Positions 26,845 through 34,745 of a stretch of 64,000 nucleotides of DNA are shown one piece after another; within the stretch, counting starts at the first letter, position 1, and every line of letters starts with the position of its first letter. The position numbers were made by a program, and so were the translations under genes. The DNA lies in assembly GCA_963802095.1 (NCBI GenBank), contig CAWDHI010000007.1, positions 434,001 through 498,000 of the forward strand. Reading direction: 5' to 3'. The DNA is from CAVVEQ01 sp963802095. Its GTDB lineage: Bacteria > Chloroflexota > Anaerolineae > Anaerolineales > Anaerolineaceae. Under the pieces are notes generated by a model. That model made no database searches. It had not been told where the DNA came from and saw only the letters and a program-made list of their open reading frames with translations.

Positions 26845-27853
26845 TTTCGACCTTCTCTGCTTCTTCCATGCTCAACCCTGTGAGCCTCACAAATACATCC
26901 TCAAGCGTGGGCTCGTGTTTTTGAAGGCTGAGGATACGCGCATTTTGGGAGGTCAGGCTGGCAATGATGTTCGCGAGCAATGCCTCTTCAGTAAGTCCCA
27001 GCTCCAGGCTGCTGAAGCCATCCCCTACGGTGATACTGCAGGATTCAACCCCGGTGATCTGTGTCAGGGAATTCTTTTCGAGGGGAGTGGGAGATTCCAC
27101 TTTGATCTCGAAGAGCGCGCTTTTCCGCAATTGTTGTTTTAAGGCGGCAGGAGTATCGCAGGCAAGCACTTTGCCCTGATTGATAATCGCCACCCGGTTG
27201 CACATTTCATCCGCCTCCACCATATAGTGGGTGGTGAGCAGCAGGGTGCGGGTGGGATCTTCATCCACCCACTGGCGGACGAAATGGCGCACGTCGCGCG
27301 AGGCGCCCACATCCAACCCCAGGGTCGGTTCATCCAGGAAAAGGACCCTTGGATCGGTGAGGAACCCGCGCACGATGTTCATCTTCTGGCGCAGGCCTGT
27401 TGATAGATCGGAAGAACGGGTGTTCATGCGATCTTTGAGTCCGACGATCTCCAATAATTTCACGATACGCTCATTGGCTTCTTTGGAAGGAATGCCATAG
27501 AACTGCGCGAACATCCACAGGTTTTCCTGGACGGTCAGCAGTCCGTAGCCGGATGCCTCCCCGCCGGAAACCATGTTGATCACCTGGCGGACTTTCTCGG
27601 GCTCTTTTTCGGCGTCCAACCCGGCGACGAAAGCCGAACCGGAGCTGGGAGAAAGCAGGGTGGTGAGGATCTTGATCAGGGTGGTTTTCCCCGCCCCATT
27701 CGGACCCAATAGTCCGAATAGCTCCCCGGGATGGACGGTGAGGTTGATATCCTTTAACGCCACAAGCGTCTTGGATTCGCCCTTTTTCGCGCCGCGCACC
27801 TTGTATACGCGACCGAGGTTGCGTGTTTCGATGGAATAGTCTGTAGGAGGCAT
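26825..27853 (-). CDS. ABC transporter ATPase, DrrA/daunorubicin-resistance type (copy 1)
   Basis: 342 residues from the ATG at 27853. Walker A is GPNGAGKTT, the signature is LSTGLRQKM (Thr where LSGG has Gly), Walker B is VLFLDEPTLGLD and the H-loop is TTHYM. A DUF4162-like C-terminal domain follows. The frame is open to 27937, but AGGAG eight bases before 27853 and the family N-terminus (YSIETRNLGRVYKV) favour 27853. It drives export by the two downstream permeases. Substrate unknown; DrrA-type systems export drugs, lipids or glycolipids. Confidence 0.88.
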   Translation of the reverse strand: MPPTDYSIETRNLGRVYKVRGAKKGESKTLVALKDINLTVHPGELFGLLGPNGAGKTTLIKILTTLLSPSSGSAFVAGLDAEKEPEKVRQVINMVSGGEASGYGLLTVQENLWMFAQFYGIPSKEANERIVKLLEIVGLKDRMNTRSSDLSTGLRQKMNIVRGFLTDPRVLFLDEPTLGLDVGASRDVRHFVRQWVDEDPTRTLLLTTHYMVEADEMCNRVAIINQGKVLACDTPAALKQQLRKSALFEIKVESPTPLEKNSLTQITGVESCSITVGDGFSSLELGLTEEALLANIIASLTSQNARILSLQKHEPTLEDVFVRLTGLSMEEAEKVENDDPTG

Positions 27854-27904
27854 TTCCCAGGCTCCTGATGATTGAAAAACAGCGCCTTCTAACATAATTG
27901 TTAT

Positions 27905-27930
27905 CCCTGCGTAGGGTAAGCGTAGGGTAA
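27905..27930. promoter_or_regulatory. Tandem 11-bp repeat / dyad upstream of the ABC operon (candidate operator)
   Basis: GCGTAGGGTAA occurs twice back to back (27909-27919, 27920-27930). A dyad CCCTGCG ... CGTAGGG spans 27905-27927 with one mismatch. On the minus strand a TTGACG precedes it directly. The position fits a transcription-factor site for the exporter; no regulator gene is nearby. The same sequence is conserved in copy 2 at 31171-31196. Confidence 0.4.
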
Positions 27931-28000
27931 CCGTCAAGCATTAATCCGGGGAAGAGGTATTATAGAAGCACAGGGCGACTTCTCTTCTTCTCCTCCTTTA

Positions 28001-28035
28001 ATCACTTGCCAGGGTCGGCGTCCCCGGCAAGTGAT
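28001..28035. promoter_or_regulatory. 10-bp perfect inverted repeat in the divergent control region (copy 1)
   Basis: ATCACTTGCC at 28001-28010 pairs perfectly with GGCAAGTGAT at 28026-28035. The 15-base loop contains GGG and CCC that can extend the stem. It lies between the divergent ABC operon and the phosphoribosyltransferase gene, so it is unlikely to be a simple terminator. It could be an operator or an RNA leader element. The rest of 27938-28181 holds no gene. The copy-2 equivalent is 31267-31301. Confidence 0.5.
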
Positions 28036-28181
28036 GATTTTAACACAGACCACTTTAAGTTTTTTTACCCACAACTTCGATAATACATATATGATCTTGC
28101 TCGGTCAATCCGACATCTGAACAGTTTCCCCGCGTTGTGATAAACTTTTGGCTGTAAATTCCATCTTCGGGAGGCGAAGCC

Positions 28182-28430
28182 ATGACCAATGAACGTAAGG
28201 TGTATCCCATCGAGATCGCGGGGGTGAAACGCGACCTGGTGTTATTCCAGATCAAACCAGGTCTAACAATTGCCATCCTGAACATCCTGGGCGATACCGA
28301 GTTGGTGCAGGCCTGTGCCAAAGCCTTGAACGATAAACTTAAACCAGTGGATTACGAAGTGGTCGTTACCTCCGAAGCGAAAAGCATTCCTCTGGCACAC
28401 GCGCTTTCTGTTTTGAAGTCCAGTCGATGA
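28182..28430 (+). pseudogene. Truncated phosphoribosyltransferase gene (copy 1 remnant)
   Basis: The first 77 codons match the intact gene at 31448 with two residue differences. At 28412 the duplication breakpoint cuts the gene, and the frame ends after five foreign codons. The PRPP-binding motif is missing, so no activity is expected. The upstream region and start are intact, so a short peptide may still be made. Confidence 0.85.
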
Positions 28431-29268
28431 GCCCCTGTTCGCGGGCGCTGCGGTCGCAGATCTTCCATATGATGATCGAAATAATCCCGTATATGATGGT
28501 CAACCCGACCAGGATGATGAACAAACGAGTATTCGAAATACCGCTGAAGGTTGGAAAGGCTTCGGCGATCTGCCCGACCATGGCACGCCGCACCAACTCA
28601 ATCCAGTAGGTCACCGGCAGCAGCCGACCGATCGTCTGCAGCGCGGGGGGCAGGAGTTCAATGGGGAAAATCACCCCGCAAAAAAGGAAAAACACACCCG
28701 CGACCACATCCCCTATGAAGAATGATTGCCGCACGGTCAGCAGGGTGATGCCGGCCAGCAGTACCCCGATGAGCGAGAGCATGATCACACCGACGAGGAT
28801 GCTGGCGATGAGCAGCGGCCACTGGATGGTCTGCATCTGGATGGGAAGATGCAGGAAGATCACCCCAAAGACGATCGTGATGACCACGGAAAAGGTGGCG
28901 ATCAGGAACCTTGATACTCCACGCCCAAGCAGGTACCAGGGCACACTCACTGGGGCGGTGTAGATATATTTCAAGGTTTTATAGTGTTCGCGGTCGTCGA
29001 TCACCGCCCACGAAACCCCGGTCATCACCATGGCGACATACTGGTAGAAAGCATTGCCAATATAGATATAGGTAAACAGAGGCGTATCGAAATTCCCATT
29101 TGAGATCACCCCGTACATTACGATGATAATCCCTGCTCCCGCCAGGGGTTTCACGATCGAATAGACCAGGAAGAGAAACGGATCCGCCCAGTTGGATTCG
29201 ATCTGCCACCCAAGCCAGGTGGAGGTCAGGAAGGAGCGCATGGAGGTGGACCTGTTCATGAATTTCAC
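28366..29268 (-). CDS. ABC-2 type transport permease, second subunit (copy 2, chimeric C-terminus)
   Basis: 300 residues. It is the same protein as 25139-26002 except for four substitutions and the tail. After DWTS the duplication junction replaces the native NY and stop with a new tail of about 14 residues (KQKARVPEECFSLRR), read antisense through the phosphoribosyltransferase remnant. The six helices are intact and the tail is polar, so the protein may still work. The first codon is GTG, as in copy 1. Confidence 0.82.
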   Translation of the reverse strand: MKFMNRSTSMRSFLTSTWLGWQIESNWADPFLFLVYSIVKPLAGAGIIIVMYGVISNGNFDTPLFTYIYIGNAFYQYVAMVMTGVSWAVIDDREHYKTLKYIYTAPVSVPWYLLGRGVSRFLIATFSVVITIVFGVIFLHLPIQMQTIQWPLLIASILVGVIMLSLIGVLLAGITLLTVRQSFFIGDVVAGVFFLFCGVIFPIELLPPALQTIGRLLPVTYWIELVRRAMVGQIAEAFPTFSGISNTRLFIILVGLTIIYGIISIIIWKICDRSAREQGLIDWTSKQKARVPEECFSLRR

Positions 29269-30110
29269 TATTTCCTGGTATCGGTCAAACGGCCTTCGCG
29301 GCGGGCTAAGCGCTCCATGCGATCCAGCATTAATTTCGCTCCCCAGATGAACCCGATGGAGAGAAGGATCAGCAGGAGCACTTCCACCTGCACGCTGAGA
29401 AATCCCAGGCTAACGCCGCTCGGAAAGACCAGTTGCCGCATGGCATCCAGACCGAGGGTGAGGGGGATGAGCGAGGCTCCCGCGGCGATCCAGAAGGGAA
29501 AGCTGCGAATGGGAAAGTAGAATCCCGAGGCCAGGTAGACCGGTTCCTGGGCAAGGTTGGCCAGGTGCCAGGCTTCCCGGTTGAGCAGCAGAAAGATGGA
29601 GGATGTCATCATCCCCAACCCGTAAAGAGCAGCCATCGTCAGGATGAATACCAGGAAGAGCAGCCCAAAGGATGTGACCGCGTAACTTACATTGAACAGC
29701 CAGCTGCAAAATACGATCACCCCCAGCGCGCGCAGGGAGCTGGAAAATATCCCCCCGATCGCCATGCCCAGCAGGATCGACATCATCGGAGCCGGAGCGA
29801 TGATATAGAGTGCCAGGTTGCCGGTTTCCTTCTCCCAGTAGAGCTGGCTGGACATGCCCCAAAGCACATTCAACCAGTAGGCGGTCATAGCCCCGCCGAC
29901 CACCACGAACCCGATGTAATCCTGGGGTGCGCGGACGGCCTGGTAGATCAGGACGTAAGCAGCGACCGTGCCGATGGGCATGAGCACATCGAAAACCAGC
30001 CAGGTCACATCCCGCTGCATGCCGATGATGCGCGGGTAGGACCTGCCGCGAACGGACATGAGGAACAGCCGCCAACCGGCAAGTCGTTCCTTAACCGGTT
30101 GGATCATCAT
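29268..30110 (-). CDS. ABC-2 type transport permease, first subunit (copy 2)
   Basis: 280 residues, six helices, one substitution relative to copy 1. The DNA differs at many third positions while the protein hardly changes, so both copies seem to have been under selection for function, or were exchanged with a related allele. Start and stop overlaps with neighbours match copy 1. Confidence 0.83.
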   Translation of the reverse strand: MMIQPVKERLAGWRLFLMSVRGRSYPRIIGMQRDVTWLVFDVLMPIGTVAAYVLIYQAVRAPQDYIGFVVVGGAMTAYWLNVLWGMSSQLYWEKETGNLALYIIAPAPMMSILLGMAIGGIFSSSLRALGVIVFCSWLFNVSYAVTSFGLLFLVFILTMAALYGLGMMTSSIFLLLNREAWHLANLAQEPVYLASGFYFPIRSFPFWIAAGASLIPLTLGLDAMRQLVFPSGVSLGFLSVQVEVLLLILLSIGFIWGAKLMLDRMERLARREGRLTDTRK

Positions 30111-31119
30111 TTTCGACCTTCTCTGCTTCTTCCATGCTCAACCCTGTGAGCCTCACAAATACATCCTCAAGCGTGGGCTCGTGTTTTTGAAGGCTGAGGA
30201 TACGCGCATTTTGGGAGGTCAGGCTGGCAATGATGTTCGCGAGCAATGCCTCTTCAGTCAGTCCCAGCTCCAGGCTGCTGAAGCCATCCTCTACGGTGAT
30301 ACTGCAGGATTCAACCCCGGCGATCTGTGTCAGGGAATTCTTTTCGAGGGGAGTGGGAGATTCCACTTTGATCTCGAAGAGCGCGCTTTTACGTAATTGT
30401 TGTTTCAATGCAGCAGGAGTATCGCAGGCGAGCACTTTGCCCTGATTGATGATCGCCACCCGGTTGCACATTTCATCCGCCTCCACCATATAGTGGGTGG
30501 TGAGCAGGAGGGTGCGGGTGGGATCTTCATCCACCCACTGGCGGACGAAATGGCGCACGTCGCGCGATGCGCCAACATCCAGCCCCAGGGTCGGTTCATC
30601 CAGGAAAAGGACCCTTGGATCGGTGAGGAACCCGCGCACGATGTTCATCTTCTGGCGCAGGCCTGTTGATAGATCGGAAGAACGGGTGTTCATGCGATCC
30701 TTAAGCCCGACGATCTCCAATAATTTCACGATACGCTCATTGGCTTCTTTGGAAGGAATGCCATAAAACTGCGCGAACATCCACAGGTTTTCCTGGACGG
30801 TCAGCAGCCCGTAGCCGGATGCCTCCCCGCCGGAAACCATGTTGATCACCTGGCGAACTTTCTCGGGTTCTTTTTCGGCGTCCAACCCGGCGACGAAAGC
30901 CGAGCCGGAGCTGGGAGAAAGCAGGGTGGTGAGGATCTTGATGAGGGTTGTTTTTCCCGCCCCATTCGGACCCAATAGTCCGAATAGCTCCCCGGGATGG
31001 ACGGTGAGGTTGATATCCTTGAGCGCCACAAGCGTCTTGGATTCGCCCTTCTTCGCGCCGCGCACCTTGTATACGCGACCGAGGTTGCGTGTTTCGATGG
31101 AATAGTCTGTAGGAGGCAT
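30091..31119 (-). CDS. ABC transporter ATPase, DrrA type (copy 2)
   Basis: 342 residues with the same Walker A, LSTG signature, Walker B and H-loop as copy 1. Two substitutions near the C-terminus (Thr to Ala, Gly to Glu, around IAGVESCSITVEDG) separate the copies. The start choice and AGGAG site are as in copy 1. A second complete exporter may raise dosage or diversify substrate range. Confidence 0.88.
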   Translation of the reverse strand: MPPTDYSIETRNLGRVYKVRGAKKGESKTLVALKDINLTVHPGELFGLLGPNGAGKTTLIKILTTLLSPSSGSAFVAGLDAEKEPEKVRQVINMVSGGEASGYGLLTVQENLWMFAQFYGIPSKEANERIVKLLEIVGLKDRMNTRSSDLSTGLRQKMNIVRGFLTDPRVLFLDEPTLGLDVGASRDVRHFVRQWVDEDPTRTLLLTTHYMVEADEMCNRVAIINQGKVLACDTPAALKQQLRKSALFEIKVESPTPLEKNSLTQIAGVESCSITVEDGFSSLELGLTEEALLANIIASLTSQNARILSLQKHEPTLEDVFVRLTGLSMEEAEKVENDDPTG

Positions 31120-31170
31120 TTCCCAGGCTCCTGATGATTGAAAAACAGCGCCTTCTAACATAATTGTTAT

Positions 31171-31301
31171 CCCTGCGTAGGGTAAGCGTAGGGTAACCGT
31201 CAAGCATTAATCCGGGGAAGAGGTATTATAGAAGCACAGGGCGACTTCTCTTCTTCTCCTCCTTTAATCACTTGCCAGGGTCGGCGTCCCCGGCAAGTGA
31301 T
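31171..31301. promoter_or_regulatory. Divergent control region, copy 2 (operator-like repeat and 10-bp hairpin)
   Basis: It contains the duplicated 11-bp repeat and dyad (31171-31196) and the ATCACTTGCC/GGCAAGTGAT inverted repeat (31267-31276 with 31292-31301), placed exactly as in copy 1. It serves the copy-2 ABC operon on the left and the intact phosphoribosyltransferase on the right. Nothing else is seen up to 31447. Confidence 0.45.
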
Positions 31302-31447
31302 GATTTTAACACAGACCACTTTACGTTTTTTTACCCACAACTTCGATAATACATATATGATCTTGCTCGGTCAATCCGACATCTGAACAGTTTCCCCGCG
31401 TTGTGATAAACTTTTGGCTGTAAATTCCATCTTCGGGAGGCGAAGCC

Positions 31448-32002
31448 ATGACCAATGAACGTAAGGTGTATCCCATCGAGATCGCGGGGGTGAAACGCGA
31501 CCTGGTGTTATTCCAGATCAAACCAGGTCTAACAATTGCCATCCTGAATATCCTGGGCGATACCGAGTTGGTGCAGGCCTGTGCCAAAGCCTTGAACGAT
31601 AAACTTAAATCAGTGGATTACGACGTGGTCGTTACCTCCGAAGCGAAAAGCATTCCTCTGGCACACGCGCTTTCTGTTGAAAACAAGAAACCTTATGTCA
31701 TCCTCCGGAAGGCATACAAGCCTTATATGGGAGAAGCACTGCAAGCGGAAACGTTATCCATCACTACCGGGGAACCGCAAACCTTATACCTGGACGAGAA
31801 GGATCTCAAAGTGCTCAAAGGCAAGCGGGCGGTGATCCTTGATGACGTGATCAGCACCGGCTCCACGCTCCAGGGAATGCGCCTGATCCTGCAGCACGCA
31901 AAAGCAACAATTGCTGCTGAAGCGGCGATCCTGACCGAAGGCGAGCGCGCGAAATGGTCCAGTATTATTTCACTGGGGCATTTACCCGTGTTTTCGGATT
32001 AA
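31448..32002 (+). CDS. Purine phosphoribosyltransferase-like protein (Apt family)
   Basis: 184 residues, type I PRTase fold. The PRPP loop reads AVILDDVISTGSTL (about residues 127-140), with SEAKSIPLAHALS as the PPi-binding loop region. Similarity is to adenine/xanthine phosphoribosyltransferases, with the base specificity not readable. A GGGAGG site precedes the ATG. This is the original, intact gene; its 5' part was copied by the tandem duplication. The stop is followed by a strong hairpin at 32031. Confidence 0.82.
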   Translation: MTNERKVYPIEIAGVKRDLVLFQIKPGLTIAILNILGDTELVQACAKALNDKLKSVDYDVVVTSEAKSIPLAHALSVENKKPYVILRKAYKPYMGEALQAETLSITTGEPQTLYLDEKDLKVLKGKRAVILDDVISTGSTLQGMRLILQHAKATIAAEAAILTEGERAKWSSIISLGHLPVFSD

Positions 32003-32030
32003 TTCGAAAATTCATAAATACACAGCGTAG

Positions 32031-32055
32031 GTCGGGCACCGATCGTGTGCCCGAC
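32031..32055 (+). terminator. 9-bp perfect hairpin after the phosphoribosyltransferase gene
   Basis: GTCGGGCAC (32031-32039) pairs with GTGCCCGAC (32047-32055), loop seven bases. It lacks a clear U-tract (ATCCATTTCCC follows), so it may be a weak or factor-assisted terminator or an RNA 3'-end stabiliser. Confidence 0.5.
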
Positions 32056-32099
32056 ATCCATTTCCCAATCCTGTACTAAAATATCCTCATGCCGCGTTT

Positions 32100-32143
32100 C
32101 CACCCGGATCCCATTTCGACCATTTGAAATGGGGTTTAGGTGG
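32100..32143. other. Two-tier inverted repeat in the nusA upstream region
   Basis: CCCATTTC (32110-32117) pairs with GAAATGGG (32126-32133), and an outer stem CCACC/GGTGG (32100-32104, 32139-32143) encloses it. No gene is found in 32003-32403 apart from these structures and the nusA promoter. Role unknown. Confidence 0.4.
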
Positions 32144-32270
32144 GCGAGGGAATAACACGTCAGAATAGGTTGATGTCGGTCACAAACCCGGTGACCGAAT
32201 CTACGAATGCGTTCACTCTTTCAAAACCAATTAATCGTGATAACCAATCAACCTTCCCGCCTCCCCGGAC

Positions 32271-32299
32271 TTGCATCCTTATGGGAACCATGTTAAAAT
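32271..32299 (+). promoter_or_regulatory. Sigma-70-type promoter for the nusA operon
   Basis: TTGCAT (32271-32276), a 17-base spacer, then TAAAAT (32294-32299). Transcription would start near 32306, leaving a leader of about 100 bases before nusA. Confidence 0.65.
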
Positions 32300-32342
32300 C
32301 ATTCCTGCAAGGTTGCACGTCATCGTTATCGATCGCAATGAG

Positions 32343-32369
32343 AAGTGGGTTCCCCCCACTTTTCTGTTT
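32343..32369 (+). terminator. Leader hairpin with T-rich tail before nusA (attenuator candidate)
   Basis: AAGTGGG (32343-32349) pairs with CCCACTT (32355-32361), loop five bases, followed by a T-rich tail (TTTTCTGTTT). It lies between the promoter and the nusA start, so it would stop part of transcription. NusA itself acts on such hairpins, which makes feedback possible; that is inference. Confidence 0.5.
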
Positions 32370-32403
32370 AGAACGGAAAGTCAATTTTGGAGAGAGTTAG
32401 AGC

Positions 32404-34309
32404 ATGAAAAACGAGTTTACGCTGGCATTCAATGAAGTTCTTGAGGAAAAAGGCCTTCCCCAGGAGGTCATCCTCATGGCGCTGGAAAACGCGATGGCTT
32501 CCGCCTACCGCAAGGCGGTCAATGCCTCCACCGCCCAGGAAGTGCAGGCGAAGGTAGACCTGGAAACCGGCAAGGTTACCATTTCCGCCGAAAAGGAAGT
32601 GGTCGAGGATGTGATGGAGGACCTTACCGAGGTCACCCTGGAACGGGCGCGCGAGGTCAATCCCGAAGCACAGCTCGGCGATATGGTTATAGTGGAATGC
32701 ACCCCCAAGGATTTCGGTCGCGTTGCCGCCCAGACGGCCCGCCAGGTGATCCAGCAGCGCATTCGCGATGCTGAGCGCTCGGCGCAACTGACCCATTTTG
32801 AAAAACAGGTGGGCGAGATCGTCTCCGGTATCATCCAGGCCATGGGAGCGATCGGGATGACCGTCGGGCTGGATATGAAAGCCGAAGGCACTCTGCCCCG
32901 CAAGGAAACCATCCCCGGCGAACGCTTCCGCATCCACGACCGTGTTCGGGCGCTCATCGCCGAGGTCAAGGATTCTCCCCGCGGTCCGCAGATCATTCTT
33001 TCCCGCACGCACCGCAATTTTCTGCGAAGGCTGCTCGAAAACGAAGTTCCCGAGATCTACCACGGCGTGGTGGAGATCCGCTCCATCGCCCGCGAACCCG
33101 GGCAGCGTGCCAAGGTGGCCGTCAGCGCCTCGCAGCAGGGCATCGACCCGGTCGGCGCCTGTGTGGGCATCCGCGGCGTACGCATCCAGACCATCGTGCG
33201 TGAGCTGCACGACGAGAAGATCGACGTCATCGAGTGGAACCCCGATGCCAATATTTTCATCGCCAAAGCCATCAGCCCCGCGCGCGTAAGCGGCGTTTTC
33301 CTTAACGAACATTCCGAGAACGGGAAAACCGCCACGGTGGTCGTCCCTGAAGATCAGCTCAGCCTGGCCATCGGCCGGGATGGGCAGAACGCCCGCCTGG
33401 CCGCCAAATTGACCGGCTGGCGGATCGACATCAAAAGCCTGCCCGAGGCGGCTGGCGATGCGCTCGGTAAACTGCAGAGCGATGAAAGCCTGGCGGAACT
33501 GGCAGAGATCGAGAAGGATAATTCCAACCGCATCGAGGATATGCTCGCCCGTAAGGCGGAAGGTAAACCGCTGACGCCCGAAGAGTACGACCTGATGGTG
33601 CGCTTCGTGGACCGCGTTGAGCGGCGCACGATCGCCCAGATGGAACCCGAGCAGAAAGCCATCGAACAGGGCCTCACCCTCGAGCTGCGCCAGATCATAC
33701 CGGCAGAATTGTATGATAAGAATATCCTGGATAGCGGTCTCCCCGAGCACGTGGCCTATATCCTCCAGGAAGCCGGTTACTCCACTGTTGGCGAGCTGGC
33801 CGTGCAGAGCAAACGCAACCCGGATGCCATTTTCAAGCTACAGGGCATTGGTCCCAAAGCCATGCAGGAGATCGACGCGTTGATGGAATCCGTACTGAAC
33901 CCGGTTGAACCGCCGGCTGTCGTTGAAGAAGCCGCAGTGGAACCTTCAGAGGTGGTTGAAATTGCTGCTGTTCCTGAAGCGGTTGTTCCGGTGGTGGAGG
34001 AACTCCCTGCAGAAATTGCGGATATCCCCCTGGTTGTTGAAGAGCCAGTCAAACCAGGCAAGACAGGAAAAAGAAGAGGAAGAAGAGGAAGAAGAAGGCG
34101 AAATTTCCTTCGAGGAACTTTTCTCGCTCAAATCAGCCCTGGAGCAATCCCGCGGAGCGCCGACCGGTGATGACGCAGTCACGGATGCGGACAAGAAGGC
34201 CAAGAAGAAGGGCAGCAAGTATGTCGAGATCGAGTACGATCCCGACCGCGACCTGACCATCACCCGCAAGAAGCACAAACGCGGGGATGACGAGACCTGG
34301 AGCGGTTAG
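32404..34309 (+). CDS. nusA: Transcription termination/antitermination factor NusA, C-terminal tail frameshifted
   Basis: An N-terminal NusA domain, an S1 domain (residues about 150-215), two KH domains (about 230-370, with IGRDGQNARLA) and a C-terminal helix-hairpin-helix region (GIGPKAMQEIDALM) are all intact. After about residue 553 a Val/Glu/Pro-rich linker leads to an A5 run at 34068-34072. The original frame then turns into an Arg-rich oddity ending at 34170. Dropping one A gives a run of glutamates, ISFEELFSLKSALEQ and an ending at 34309. The acidic version is more plausible as the true tail. It binds RNA polymerase and nascent RNA in pausing, termination and antitermination. Codon use is markedly GC-rich compared with neighbours, as in highly expressed genes here. 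Confidence 0.88.
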
Positions 34310-34363
34310 CCCCTCACTGCAACATCGGGGCGGGTGTTTAAAAAGAATTTGGTAAAGTGTGTC

Positions 34364-34651
34364 ATGACTAAGAAAGCGAAACCGCGCGTTAAGCATGTTC
34401 CCCAGCGAACCTGCGTGGGGTGCCGTGAAGTACTGGAAAAGCGATCGCTTATTCGCATCGTACGCACCTCCGATGGGGTCAGGATCGATCCCACCGGTAA
34501 GTTGAATGGCAGGGGCGCGTATCTACATGACCAGCGCTCCTGTTGGGAAGCCGGGCTGAAAGGTCCGCTAGCGCATGCACTCAAGGTCGAGTTTTCCGAG
34601 GAAGATCGCGCCTTCCTCGTGGACCACTTGAAAGGGATGCCTGAGGGTTAG
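34364..34651 (+). CDS. ylxR: YlxR/DUF448 family RNA-binding protein
   Basis: 95 residues with the family signature RTCVGCREVLEKRSLIRIVR near the N-terminus and NGRGAYL later. YlxR is a small RNA-binding or regulatory protein encoded between nusA and infB in many bacteria, as here. The frame opens slightly upstream at 34334, but the ATG at 34364 puts the basic N-terminus and signature in their normal place. A small GC hairpin (about 34682-34704) precedes infB. Confidence 0.88.
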   Translation: MTKKAKPRVKHVPQRTCVGCREVLEKRSLIRIVRTSDGVRIDPTGKLNGRGAYLHDQRSCWEAGLKGPLAHALKVEFSEEDRAFLVDHLKGMPEG

Positions 34652-34745
34652 AGAAGCTGGAAAATTTAAATTGATTTATTCCCCGGCGGAGTCTTACCCG
34701 GGGTTGGCAGGATAAAAGGGGACAAGGAAGGATTGGAGGTGACGT

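Larger units (their letters stand above)
25149..28412. repeat. Tandem duplication, unit 1 (about 3264 bp)
   Basis: Bases 25149-28412 recur at 28415-31678 with constant offset 3266 and no indels that I noticed. The unit runs from four codons before the stop of permease 2 to codon 77 of the phosphoribosyltransferase gene. Only TT separates the units, and there are no terminal inverted repeats or transposase. It is a simple tandem duplication rather than a mobile element. Confidence 0.93.
28415..31678. repeat. Tandem duplication, unit 2 (about 3264 bp)
   Basis: Second unit. Coding parts differ from unit 1 at a few percent of bases, mostly at third codon positions (four differences in one 60-base stretch at the left end). 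The non-coding control region (31204-31447) differs at only one base from unit 1. Confidence 0.93.

Noticed and set aside
25149..31678. Composite transposon or insertion sequence
   Set aside because: No transposase, no terminal inverted repeats and no target-site duplication; the units abut with two bases between them.
32031..32143. Structured non-coding RNA of a named class (riboswitch, 6S, tmRNA)
   Set aside because: Two good hairpins exist but no conserved core of a known class could be recognised.
32368..33750. Long open frame antisense to nusA (460 codons)
   Set aside because: It mirrors the GC-rich codon use of nusA; the composition (Asp/His/Gly-rich, no domain) is typical of a shadow frame.
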